DNA from: Hyposmocoma kahamanoa | Taxonomy: Eukaryota; Arthropoda; Insecta; Lepidoptera; Cosmopterigidae | Assembly: GCF_003589595.1 (NCBI RefSeq) | Contig: NW_020653750.1 | Location: forward strand, 3,382,678-3,446,677 | Length of the DNA stretch: 64,000 nucleotides | Direction: 5' to 3' | Shown here: piece by piece, positions 11,201 through 24,200 of the stretch | How positions within the stretch are numbered: position 1 is the first letter of the stretch | How the letters are laid out: every line of letters begins with the position of its first letter | Made by a program: the position numbers and the translations under genes | Notes under the pieces: model-generated | Database searches by the model: none | What the model was told of the DNA's origin: nothing | Seen by the model: only the letters and a program-made list of their open reading frames with translations

Positions 11201-14200
11201 TCCGCCTATTCTTAGAACACGCGATACGTCCTAAAATATTACTTATACTCATTGACCTACCACTTATACTCATAAAATGACTAAGTATAGATAATAGAAC
11301 ATTCATTCTAAAAGAAAAAATGTTTTCTTGCTTAAAGCTGCCTGTAGTTTTTGTCCAACCCATTATTTTTTTCGGGTCTATATAATTCGCGTATATTTAT
11401 GTTTTCAAATAAACCAACTTTTCTTTACAGGTCCCATGGACACGACTGGCCGAGACAAATATTCGCGATTTATTCAAATAATTTCATCATAAAATAAAAG
11501 CATTTCATTGCCAATGTGTACGTATAGGTAGTCAGTCTTTTTTGAAGACGTTGTAAAATGATAGCTATAGAGTTGCCAGTTTTAATAAAATGTTAAATAG
11601 TTATGTAGTTTTTGTCGATAATTTTGATCGATACATTGTGAAAGAAGATAAAATTTTGCCAAAATTGTCTGAATTGTGAATGTTACGAAGTTCTAATGAT
11701 AACTATTTTATTATCTTTATTCTTATTTTGACAATTGGCCTACTAGTATCGAAATCAATTTTCAGTCTTATACATTTTAATAAGAACAGGCGAATACGTC
11801 TTCTCTTTGTATTTATATTAAAATAAAGAAGGCAATAACGCAATTAGTAATCATTAGAACGTCGTAACATTCACAATTCAGACATTCGGCAAAATTTTGA
11901 TCTTCTTTCAACAACAATCTATCGATAAAACTGTCGACAATAACTAAATGACTATTTAAAATTTTATGACAATTGGCAACCCCACAAATGTCATTTTACT
12001 CCGTCTTCAAAAAGACAGACCATAGCTGCCTATGAGATAACAATAAGTGATAGCTGCTCGCAAGTGGGCAACGCTTTAGCGCAATGAACTATCATTTCAT
12101 TCTGTCTTCAAAAAAGACAGACTATAGCAATCGCAAAAACCTAACTCAACATATTTATTTTTAGAACATATAACACGCGAGAGACGTTATAAGCATAATT
12201 TCTCAAACAAAACTTTTTTGAGGGGCGGGTGTTATTTAAATGAGTAGAAACCTCATATAATTTTCTAAAATTTCGGTTGCAAAGTATCCCAAAAAAATCG
12301 ACGAAGTCCACATTGTGCCATACATGCAAAACAGATGATATTAGAAAGTAGATACCTAATTATATGTATAGGTACAATCAATAAATGCGTAGTATGTCAA
12401 AAAGTACGTAAGAACTATAAAATACTCTTTTTACGAGTTTACCTATTTCATAAACGCAGAAAAAGTCAAATTCACATTTAGTAACAAGAAAAACACAAAC
12501 AAAAGGTACTGCTTATTTCTAACAGAAATTTCTTCCTGCAGACCTAAATACAGGAGACAATAATTACAATAACGGGTTTACGTGCACAACATAACAAAAA
12601 TGATGTACCTAATAAAAAAAATATCATAAACATAAAATTATTAAAACTATATAAATACTTAGATAAATACATATTTCGTACTATAATACCTATAAAATGG
12701 ATGGAACAGTCGATAAATAGTGCTCCTTAACTCTCAATTTGAAAATTGCTAAGGATTTATTATCATGAACAGTAATGAGAAGTGCGTTCCAAAATCTGAC
12801 CCCACGAACAGTGAAGGAATGAGCATAAAAACCGGAATTAAAGGATGGAAAAGATAATTGGGACCTAACGAGAGAGCGCCTGTGGCTTGACCTGAGACCT
12901 GAGAAAGCTGAATTGCACTATTAGACCTCCGGGAGACATAGGGTTGTACAGAATATTAGGAGTTAAAGTATGAAATTGCCGTTTTATTGCAATAAGTTCT
13001 TTGAATTTTCATAGAATCTTCATGGTTTGAGGTTTTCGAATGAAACTTTTTTCTGTGATTTTTTTTTTTAAATTTGAACCATTTGAATATCGACTTTCAA
13101 TTGTTTTTGTTATTCAATTTAGACAAGAAAGATGGATACTGCGAAAATTCGAGTGATTTTTGAATACGAGTTCCGACGCGGAACTAACGCGGCAGAAACA
13201 GCCCGCAATATCAATGCTGCGTTTGGAGAGGGGTCTACTAATGAACGCACCGTGCGATTTTGGTTTAAACGCTTTCGTGATGGAAATTTCGACTTAAAGA
13301 ACGAGGCACGAGGAAGACCGCCCACACAGGTGAATAACGATGAATTAAGAGAGATAGTGGAAGCCGATCCTAGTCAAACTACCCAGGAATTAGCGGCATG
13401 GTTTAACGTTACCTTACCCACAATATTGACTCACTTGCGTCAAATCAATAAAATAAAAAAATACGAAAAATGGGTGCCTCAAGATTTGACTGATCTGCAG
13501 AAAGAAACGCGTGTTGAAACTTGTGTTGCCTTGTTGAACGGGTACAGAAATGAAGGAATATTGGATCGAATTGTAACATTTGATGAAAAGTGGATTCTTT
13601 ATGATAACCGGAAAAGAAAAATGCAATGGCTGACCCCAGGTCAAATGCCACAACAGTGTCCTAAAGCAAAACTTACCAATAAAAAGGTAATGGTAACTGT
13701 TTGGTGGTCTCAGCATGGTGTTATTCACTATAGTTTTCTCCGATCTGGTCAAGCAATAACGGCAGATGTCTATTGTGCCGAACTCCGAACCATGTTGACA
13801 AAACTAGCAGTAAAACAGCCCCGACTCATGAATCGATCTTCACCATTATTGCTCCACGACAACGCGGGACCTCACACAGCACGAGAAACCATTTTGACCC
13901 TTCAGGAACTGCAGTTAGAAACCATTCGTCATCCTCCGTATTCACCAGACCTTGCTCCAACGGACTACCATTTTTTTCGTGATTTGGACAATTATCTACG
14001 TGACAAGAAGTTTTCTTCCCAGGAGGCAGTACAAAATGCTTTCACACAGTTTGTGCAGTCTAGATCGTCGGAGTTCTATCGCAAAGGCATTAATAACCTT
14101 TCCAATAGATGGCAGCAATGTATAGATAATAATGGCAACTATTTTGATTAAATAAATTTGTTAAAAATTTAAAAAATAAACAATTTAGATTTTCGGTACA

Positions 14201-17200
14201 AATCGGCAATTTCATACTTTAACCCCTATTATTATAGGGAACAAAGACAATGCAAATTCCCGCAGAGACGAATGGGAAGCCACTTGAGTTGAATGCGATA
14301 CTGTGAGATTCGGTAATATTTACGAAGGCCAAAGATGAACCTTATACACAGATTTTGCAATTGAACGGTTGCAAAATCTGTGTATAAGGTTCATCTTTTT
14401 TTTTGCTTATTTAGCAGCTCTTCAGTAGCATTTAAATAGCAGGAATCAGCATAGTTCTAAGAAGGGTAAAAGAAGAGATTGGGCTAAACAGATTTTGGAT
14501 TTTAAAGGCAAAACGTTTTGGAGACCTTTAAGCGAGTGCAAGGAGAAATTGTCTTTTCGACTGACTTCGTTAATATGCGGAGTCCAAGCCAAATTGCTAT
14601 CCACAAGCAGATCTAGATTAGTTGCAGTACAAGTATAATAGACTATCTAATAAATAGATAACAGTATATGTAGACCCGCATTGAATGGTAAGGGTGCTGG
14701 TGAAATTACCGGCACATGGGACTTGTCAACTTATGTCTCAGGGTAACGGAAGCAGTGGCAGTGCCCCTAAAATCTTTGCGATTTAAGGCTCTGAGTGGCC
14801 CTGCAACTGTTCACAACACGGCACTGGGACAGGTGTGTAGCTTACCACCAGGCGCACGACTTGTTCGTCTCGTCACATGATATTATAAAAAAAACCAAAA
14901 ACAATAGGCGTGAAATTATATTCTATAAGTAGCACAGAATGTAGATCCAATGTGCCACGCATATGCCCAGTTCCCACAATCATGGCCTTCGACATTTTGG
15001 GATTTACCAATAAGCTAAAAGACTCAGCTCAATGAGCGATGCTTCGTAAATCAGCGTTAACAGCTTCAACGGTTGTAACGACATCGGAAACTTTAAAACT
15101 ACGGTAAAGCTGCAAATTGTCAGCATAGAGATGAGAGATGAGGACAACACAGAAGTGACAGAGTTAATGAAAGTAGAAAAGAGGAGAGAAGAAAGAACAC
15201 CACTCTTAGGGACGCCCGCAGCTAAGTCACACCAATCAGAGGACGCCTCCTCAGAGCGAACACACTGCAAGCGGCCTCTAAAGTAGGAATCAACAGCTAT
15301 AACTACAAAAGAAACATTGAAAGAACGAAGAGAAGCAAGCAATAGATCATAGTCAACAGAGTTGAAGGCACTGCTGAAGTCCAGAAGTATAAGCAAAGTG
15401 AAAAGACGATTGTCCATTGCGAGGCGAATATCATCTGTTACCTTCAATAGTGCAGTCACAGTGCTATGGCCAGAACAAAAACCTGACTGAAACGAGGAAA
15501 GCAATTTATTGGAAGAAAGAAAGGACATTACCTGCTTGTTGACATATAGACAACGAACGATGAGGACTTTGGATAGAAAAGGATGAATGGAGATGGGACG
15601 AAATTCGGAAAGGTAATTAGGATTAAAGGATCATGTTTGTCCCGTCACTTGATATTATAGAAAAAAAAAAGGATTAGACGTTTTGGGTACAGGTATGACA
15701 TGGGCGAGTTTCCATTGTGAAGGGAAAGAACGAGATTCTAAAGTTAAATACATGAAGGTATACAGGAATTACACAGGAGCTGAGATCATCATTGCCAACA
15801 GCAGTAGTAGAGGTAATAGAAAGAATGTGAGTTTTCACCTCACATTCTGGAAGGATTATTACAAATTAGTCGTGAGATTCTGATCGATCTATCTATAATT
15901 ACAATTTACTTACATGATTTAATTAAAGCCAAGCAGTCAAAGGGTCAAATTTGTCCCAGTCCCGGCGCCAGCGAAACTTATTTTCTTTATATTAATGAAT
16001 ATACATACATTCTGTATACACCGTTTTTGTTTTCGATATATGGCTAACATGTCAGTATTGCCATTTATTTTTAATCAGGCGCAATAGTAGAATGCACATG
16101 TATCTATACATTTAACGCGACGTGAGTTACGCATACTGAGAATCCGATTGTTAAAGAAAATGAGGTGTATTTATGATGTCTCAGCTGCTGCACGTATTTA
16201 TAACATTTGAATCGATTTCACGGTATTTTTCTTAGGGTCGTATTCCAGAACTCTACTCAATACTCAAGTCAGGATCTGAGTATGATTTCAAGCACTGGAA
16301 ATACGACCCTAATGGAAGGGACTTGAGTATGACTTCGAGTGCTGTAAACCATACTCAAATCCTGACTTGAGCATTGAGTAGAGTTCTAGAATACGATACT
16401 AAGACTGCCTTAGGGTGCGATAAAAGAAATGCACAACGGAGACCCAATGCTGACGTTAATAAAAAATCTAATTTTGCATAATATCTTTGAGAGCCCAAAA
16501 ATATTTACCAATATTTATGCATTTTTTACATTATTTATCGTGACTCTCCTCTCGTTTTACGCCTACGCCTCCATGAATTAATTAACAGCTGTGAAGGTAC
16601 CTATAATATAACTGTATAAATAGGTATTCGCACCAATTGCATAGGTATGTACAATACAAAAGCGAATTATAATTATTTACAACTTACCTCATAAAGTCTT
16701 CCGTCAGGTAATCGCGCCTGTCGTGCTGCATATTCTCCAATAGCCTGGAGTGTGGCGTAGTTACTTGGTTGACGTTTAGAAAATCGCCAAGGGTACAGTA
16801 TTAATTCCTGAAAATCAAACTGAAAAATATTTTTTATGAAAGCTTTACCTGGTTAGTGATGTTATACACTGTACTTAAATCGAATTATTAGAGACTAACA
16901 TCAACATGCACAGATTAAGGTATAATATTCCTTATTTCGCAAATAGGTATCTAGTGAAGTAGAGAGTGTCTCAATAGCTCCATGAACATGACCTTGTTTG
17001 TATTATAAATATTTTTACCTTTCTCGGTACAAAACTAGCATGTAAATGAATAGCCAAATTAATAGAGGAATCGCTAAGCCCGTTGAAGTAATGCTTTAAG
17101 GCCTGTGCTTCAAATGATGAGAACGGCTTGGCGCCTGCATAAAACTGCGAACAACGGTCGGGCGTTTTATGCACGTCATCTGGAATATAATTATTTAATT

Positions 17201-18181
17201 TAATGATGACTTAACGCCTGGATAAAACGAGCAATGCTCGCCGATTACACTTAGTGCAGTGTGTACACGGTGTCTATGATAATTTGTTTACAGTGCTTCC
17301 ATGTTCTCAATGTCCCTCGAACAATCATGAAGCAATCATTGAATTTCCGAATTCACATGAATAGTAATTTCCATGCTCATTAATAATTAGATTTAAAATT
17401 TATAATAATTTGAATTTTGAACAACATACTTTATTGTTGTTTTGTTTTGATTTTCGTGTGAACTATATAGAGCTGTAGAACTATTTCCCTATTTTTAATA
17501 ACATGTACTCCATGTCAATAAGCAAGGTGACAAAAATAAAAAGTAAATGAAGTGTGCTTCTTTTGTATAACTAAAAAAATCCATATCTTTCAAAAGTCTT
17601 CTTAACGTCTTCAAGCAGCCTACAAATTGTATAGCCTCAACCAACTTCGCTTTTTAAGTTCTCAAACAAGGTAGTTCCTTAAAGCGGAAATGAAAATCGT
17701 CTAAATTTAAACGAAATGTATTATTCTTTCGTAACTTTTTAGGTGACTGAAAAGGAACTGATTTATCTTTTTTATCGTATTCTTGTAAATATTCTTTACT
17801 GTTCAGATTGAAACATCACGAGCTACAGAAATACGTTTTGGACTTTTTTAAAATAACCATTGTTGTATTTCTTGAACATATCGGCTAGTTGTAAAAAATA
17901 CAAGTACACACTGTAAATTATCTGTTGTGCCTGTGACTTTAGTGGCTTTCCTCCCATTGTATAATAAATAAAAAAATGTAATAACAACTCTATATACTTC
18001 CAAGTCGACAGAAGGCGTCCAGTCTGAAACACAGAACCCTATACTCAAACTGAACCAAAGGAAAAAGAGCGACTGAATAAAAACCGGCGACAGCCGAAAT
18101 ACGAACTTTGCAGAGGGACATTGGGAAAATAGAAGTACTTAATCGTGAAATATTTATGATGGATTTAATTATTAATACATC

Positions 18182-18213
<32 letters not shown>

Positions 18214-21200
18214 GGAAATGAAACTATTTTTCCGGATTTAAATAGCATATATTTGTTTTTCAAAGAAGCCAACGTTTTGGGCACTTTACAGGTCGCATCG
18301 CACCCTTAGTAATATAAGGGCACAATCCAAAAAAAGTAGATTTTTGGGAAATTTGGGAATTGATAGGGACTTAAATAATAAATGGGATCAAACTTAAATA
18401 GCTCCATATTTCTGTTATATTTTTTGTACTATATGGGTCTAACTTGAAAGTGTTTTTTTAACTTGCTTGAAACTTATAGAATTTATTTTGTATTATTTTT
18501 TTTATTGCTATTTATAATACATTTATCAAAGAACAAATCTGCCAAATTTCATATTTATAACTTAAATAATAAGCATGTTATTTGAAAAAATAGGTGTAAT
18601 GTAGGAATCCAGAATCTTAATACGCGATTTCCCAAAAATCTACTTTTTTTGGATTGTGCCCTTATATTACTAAGGGTGCGGCATGGTCACGGTTGACTGA
18701 GGTGGTACAGTTATCAACCAGTTATGTCTAATATTAATGCAAACCACCCTATTTTTTCACTATAGTTACAAAAGTAAAAAAGTAGACATAACTAGTAAAA
18801 GAAATTAGATGTAATTGGTTGATGACTGTATATCACCTCAGTCAACCGTGACCATGGGACATGTAAAGGGCCCGAAACGTTGGTTTGTTTGAAAAAACAA
18901 ATATACGCGATTTAAATCCCAAAAATAGTTTCATTTCCAATGTGTAATAATCGCGAAAACCTAAGAACTCGATAAAAAATACAAAGTCAAGTAACTGACC
19001 TTGCCAATGATAAGCGAAGTTACGATTTACGTTAGTGCCAAAACAGCTTTCTTTATCTTTTTTTTCTACATTTTTATGCCATTGAGATGGTCTGGTACCT
19101 ATCCTGGCAGTAAAATTAGTTGACCAAATCGGAGTATCCACTGGTGGCAAATCTCGTATTTTTGTCGTAAAATGCATACCGTCTGGATTAGCTAGCGGTA
19201 TTAAGTACCTATTGCAGAGAAAATAATTAAAATGAAACTAGTTAAAAAAATATAAAGTTATGTTTGTATAAATAGTTGTATTACAGTACGAGCCCTATAC
19301 CCCACCCCCACCGTCGGGCTCGGCCTGCGACGAGTGGTCGCTTTTAGATTACGGGGTGTGCTTATGCTCTTCGGTAGCACAGTGATTAGTACTATACGGG
19401 TGCTTGATGAGGAGGTTCCAGATTCGATCCCTTATTTGAGCCAATTTATGAAAAATTACATTTTTAAGTTGGTCCTGGTCAGGGTATTCTGGGTATTGCC
19501 CCCAGAGTTATTGTTACTCTGGTACTTATATACAGGAAATTCCCTAGTTGTATAGTACAAATTTGAAGTGATTGTCTGGCATTTTTTCCCTAAATACTTC
19601 TCTTTTTGGCATAGCTTCCAATAAAAAAGAATCTAACAGAGAGACGGTCGAGATATAACAACGCTATAAGATGTATAAGTAAATAAGATATTATTTCCAC
19701 TACGGGAAGTATGCCTGACATTTTGAACAATTGTGAAATCTAGTCCCCGTATACTACCTACGTAAGGTGGCGTGCAGACGCTTCGGGCATCGCCCTTCGC
19801 TAGACCTCGGCCTACGGCTTCGGCACTTATGACTTTAAAAAAATTGACATACCTCTTTAATGGCGGCTATTGATATATAACACCTACCGGCAGGGTCGTC
19901 AAACTAAAAATGGCCGCCACTCTGGGCAGTTTCTACCGGAAGTGAAAAAAAATCAAAATTCGAATAAATAAGATGGCCGCCATACAAATTTTAGAGCGTT
20001 ATAGCTCGGCGAGTATTGAAGATAGGCGGGGGGTGCTCGACCAAATGTCATAGAGGGCGGCGGGGGTCAACTGCCGGTGACAACATTTTTTCAAGATGGC
20101 CGCCTCAAAATGAGGGCCCAAAAAAAGTGCTCTGATCCGGCTGAAATTTGGCATGCGGTCGTGTATGGGGGCCCACAATAGGAATATGCTGTCGAAATTT
20201 GATTCCGCCATTTTCCAACATGGCCGCTATACCATGTCAATCTTCTGCCTTTTGGCGTCATTTTTCTCCCAGAAGGAGTGCGGGTGGGTAAAAATCATGT
20301 AGAGGAATGATGGATTTGAGGAGTATCAAATGGTAAGGTAATTTTCGGAAAGTGCTCCGCATCAGGTAGGACCCCAGCTGCCCGGCGAAAGTACGTGTCT
20401 TGGCTCAAAGTCTCCAAACAAATATTTATCCACATCCTGGGCAGTTTCTACGGGGAGTGAAAAAAAAATTCAAAATTCGAAAAACAAATTGGCCGCCGTA
20501 CAAATTTCAGGGGCCCGTATCTCGGAAACTATTGGAGATAGGTAGATCATGTTCAAACTAATATTGTAGAGAGCGACAGGATCTAACTGGTTGTTGAAAT
20601 TATTTTTTGAAAATGGCCGATTCAAGATGGCGGCCCGAGAAAAAGTTGCTCCGATCCGGCTTAGATTTTACATTATTCCATGTTTGGGAGCCCATAATAC
20701 GAATTTGTAGTCAAATTTTCGATTCCGCCATTTTCCAACATGGCCACCATACATTTTCGACCGTCAACTATGTTTCGAGGCCCATATCTCGGCGAGTATT
20801 GGAGATAGATGAGAGGCGCTCAAACAAATGTCGTACAGAATAGTACGAGCCAACAGGTAAAAAAAAATTTTAAGATGGCGGATTCAAAATGGCGGCCCGA
20901 AATAAAAGTGCTCCGATCCGACTGACATTTGACATCCGATCGGTTATGGAGGCTCATAGCATGCATCTGCTAACGAAATTTGGATTCCGCCTTTTTCCAA
21001 GATGGCCGCCGGACAAGTGAATTTTAAATTTTTTCACCAGCATTTTTCTCCCAGAACAATTACGGGTGTATAAGAGTAATGCATGCGAATAATAGTTGGG
21101 TGGATTTGGTGAGTATCATAAAGTACCAAAACCTTCGGAAGTGCTCCGCATCAGGTAGGACCCCAGCTGCACGGGCGAAGTATACGTTTTAGCCCTAAGG

Positions 21201-24200
21201 TTTCCAAACAAACGTTGCTCCACACCCTGGGCAGTTTTATAGGCATTAAAAAGTATTAAAAATTCGAAAAGCAAAATGGCCGCCATATAAATTTTGGGAG
21301 ACTATATCTCCGAAACTATAATAGATAGGTAAATTATGTTCAAACTAATGTCCGAGTGGGCGATCGAGTGACTGTAAATTTATTTTTCAAAATGGCCAAC
21401 TAAAGATGGCGGCCAAAAAAAACACCGATCGTGCTGAAATGTGGCAATTTTATTTTTTATTTTTTATTTATTGTATTTATTACATTTAAAAGTATTAAAA
21501 AAGAAAACATTCCAGTATAACATAAACTTAACTAAGTTTTTCTGTATACCGCTCATTCGTCGTACAAAAATATTTCTATGTGTAGTGTGCGCGTTCGTAC
21601 TCCTTCGTGTTGACATTTCGTGGTGTGCGTGAGTTCGGTAATATAGGGTGTCAATAAATTTAAAATTTTGTACATCCTACTGTTGAACACGGATATAATA
21701 TACTAATTCTAATATAATATAATACAATACATTATAAAATAATATGTAATAAAAACTTTTTCGTAAGTATTATATGGAGTTAGTATGCATAATATTGTTA
21801 ATTAAAGTTGAATAGTATAATATTTATTACATATTAATAATTGGCCGTGTATAGGCCCCATAATACGAAATTGTGTTTGTTCCAATATTGGAATGGCGGC
21901 CATATGGCCGCCGTACATTTTCCACCATCCAACACCATTGCTCTCCGAGAACCAACCGATGAAGTCTTTCCTACATTTAAAGTCACATGCCTCACACATA
22001 GCTCTCGCGGGCCGCTTTAGCGGCCCAGCGCAACGTGCAACATTTAAGTCGGTCTGGTCTCCGGTATATACGGCCTGGCCAAAGCTTCAGAGATGGGTTC
22101 AAAGCAAAAATTGTCAAGGACCCTGGTCAGATTCTATCGAGACCAAAAATTTACAATATGGAGAATCCAAGATGGCCGCAATACAAAATTGAGTTTGCTG
22201 AATCTCTGCAACTATCGATGATGTACGGGTGGTGTCTTCTGAATTATTTTAGGATAGGAATTTACGCAATCACACCATCTACCTGCTCTCTCTCTTACCC
22301 AAACCAACCCAACCAAAGAAAATTATCTTCTGAAATATTAAGTTCAACTCCCAATTTGCCACCAGATGTAAAGAAAGCCCTCGCCAGCGCATCGCGTTCC
22401 AACTAGTTATTATTATTATATATATAAAGGTTAAAGTTCTTACTCACTGATAGAAATAGAACGCATACTTCCCGATGTGGTGGAAAAAGTATTTATACCG
22501 TTGTACGCGGATAGATTGCAAAGCAAAGAATCAAATAGGTATGAGAAGACCTAAATGTGGAAAATATGAAAGAGTGTTCAACGGCCTGCAAAAACTATAA
22601 TATATGGAGGGAATATTTGTGTACTTTTATGAGATACACCCTGGTCAATTTCCGCCGGAAGTAAAAAATGTTCGAAATTCAAATAAATAAGATGGCCGCC
22701 ATACAAATTTCAAAGTCTCTAACGGAAACTATTAGAGATAGTTAGGAGGTGCTCGAAGGAATGTCATAGAGATTAATAGTGGTCAACTGCCTGGGTTAAA
22801 AAAAACAAGGTGGCGAATTCAAAATGGTGGCCGAAGAAACACTTGCTTCGATCCGGCTGAAAATTGGTATGCGGGGGTCTTTAGGAGTCCTTAACCATAA
22901 TCAAAAGTTTCTTTTCGCCATTTTTTAATATGGCTGTCATATAAGCGTTTTTTTCGTCAAAAGTGGCTACCGAAACGGACATGCTCTGATTCGGTTGATA
23001 ATTGGCATGCGGAGGCCTCTAGAAGTGCCGGATAAAAATTTGTGATCAAAATTGGTTTTTCGCCATTTTCAAATATGGCCGCCATAGAAGCGTTCGTTGG
23101 CGGCAGAAAAAAAAATGATCTGATCCCTTTGAAAATTGGCATGTGTGGGTCTCTAGGAATGCTTGATAATAATTTGTGATCAAAAATGGCTTTACGCTAT
23201 TTTTTAATATGGCCGCCATTCAACAACTAATAAAAACTAGGTCTAATTTAACTGAAAATCCATATGTGGAAATGTCTGATAATAATTTGCGGTCGAAATT
23301 TATTATTTGCATTTTTTCAATATGGCTGCCATACAAACTTTTTTGGCGGAGATAAAAATTTCTTCTAATTCGACTGAAAATATCATGGCTTCGCACGGCG
23401 CGGCATTTGGGGTAAAAATTTTGTTTCTGCCGTTTTTCGATATAGCCGTAATTTTTTATGTAAATGGCTATTGAAAAAACTTGCTTTGCTCAGACTGAAA
23501 ATTGGCACGAAAAGATTTCTAAGATTGTTTGATAATAATTAGCGGTCAAAAAATATTTTTGCAATATTTAAATATGGCCGCCATTAAAGAGCTATTTCAA
23601 TTTTTTGTAAAACAAAGCCATAAGTGCGGAGGCCCGAGGCCGAGGTCCGCGGAGGGCGAAGCCCGAAGCGCCCGCACGCCATCAAATGGAGATAAGATAC
23701 GGAGACGTAATAGATTACGAGTACAAGATCTCACAATTATAAAAATGTAAAGCATGCTTCCCGATGTAGTGGAAATGAGATACTTATTATAGCGTTGTTG
23801 TATCTCAACCGTCTCTATGTTAGATTTAATTTTCTTGAAAGCTATGCCAACGAGTTGTATTTAGGGGGAAAAAATGCCAAACTACTGCCAAATTTCCTGT
23901 ACTATGTAGGTACTATGAATACCAAATCAACGATAACCCAGAATACTCAGACCAAAACGAACTTAAAAATGTTCGTTTCTTAAATTGACGTAAATCGGGA
24001 ATCGATCTCCTCATCAAGGGCCCGTAGTACTAACTGCTGTGCCACCGAAGAGCATGAGCACACCCCGTAAACTGAAACCGACCACGCGCCTCAGGCCGAG
24101 CCCGAGGGCTCGTATATAATATAAATAATAATAATTATAATGATTCGAGTTATCTTGAATGGACATGCGAAAAAACGACTTTTAGGAATAGTGCAATATG

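Larger units (their letters stand above)
12690..15885 (-). mobile_element. Jockey-type LINE, minus strand, interrupted by three insertions
   Basis: Reading the minus strand, the polymerase appears in pieces. 15885-15675 holds the N-terminal part. 15528-15004 holds QSGFCSGHSTVTALLKVTDD, LLDFSSAFNSVDYDLL and a degraded GVPKSGVLSSLLFS. 14675-14227 holds LDLLVDSNLAWTPHINEVS and LQNLCIRFIFGLRKYYRISQ. 12956-12690 holds the C-terminus (FWNALLITVHDN-like). The order matches Jockey-superfamily reverse transcriptases. A mariner (12959-14226), a family A repeat (14682-14890) and a short family A tail (15632-15667) cut it, so it is older than all three. Frameshifts are present and it is dead. Confidence 0.8.
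19289..24112. mobile_element. 4.8 kb palindromic element with a repeated ATGGCCGCC-rich core
   Basis: Two long inverted arms (about 19289-19878 and 23575-24112) start with CGAGCCCT and are flanked by TA on both sides. The arms share GGGGTGTGCTTATGCTCTTC-like words, GCATTTTTTCCC and TTTAATGGCGGC. The core has no transposase I can recognise. It is built from decayed repeats of unequal length carrying CTGGGCAGTTTCTACCGG, GCTCCGATCCGGCTGAAATT and GATGGCCGCCATACAAAT words. It lies in intron 3 of the minus gene. Confidence 0.75.

Noticed and set aside
13414..13752. Minus-strand open frames across the mariner transposase
   Set aside because: Shadows of the strongly supported plus-strand transposase.
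21441..21632. 63-codon frame within the palindromic core
   Set aside because: Low-complexity, Phe/Leu-rich translation of AT-rich DNA with no motif; not taken as a transposase.
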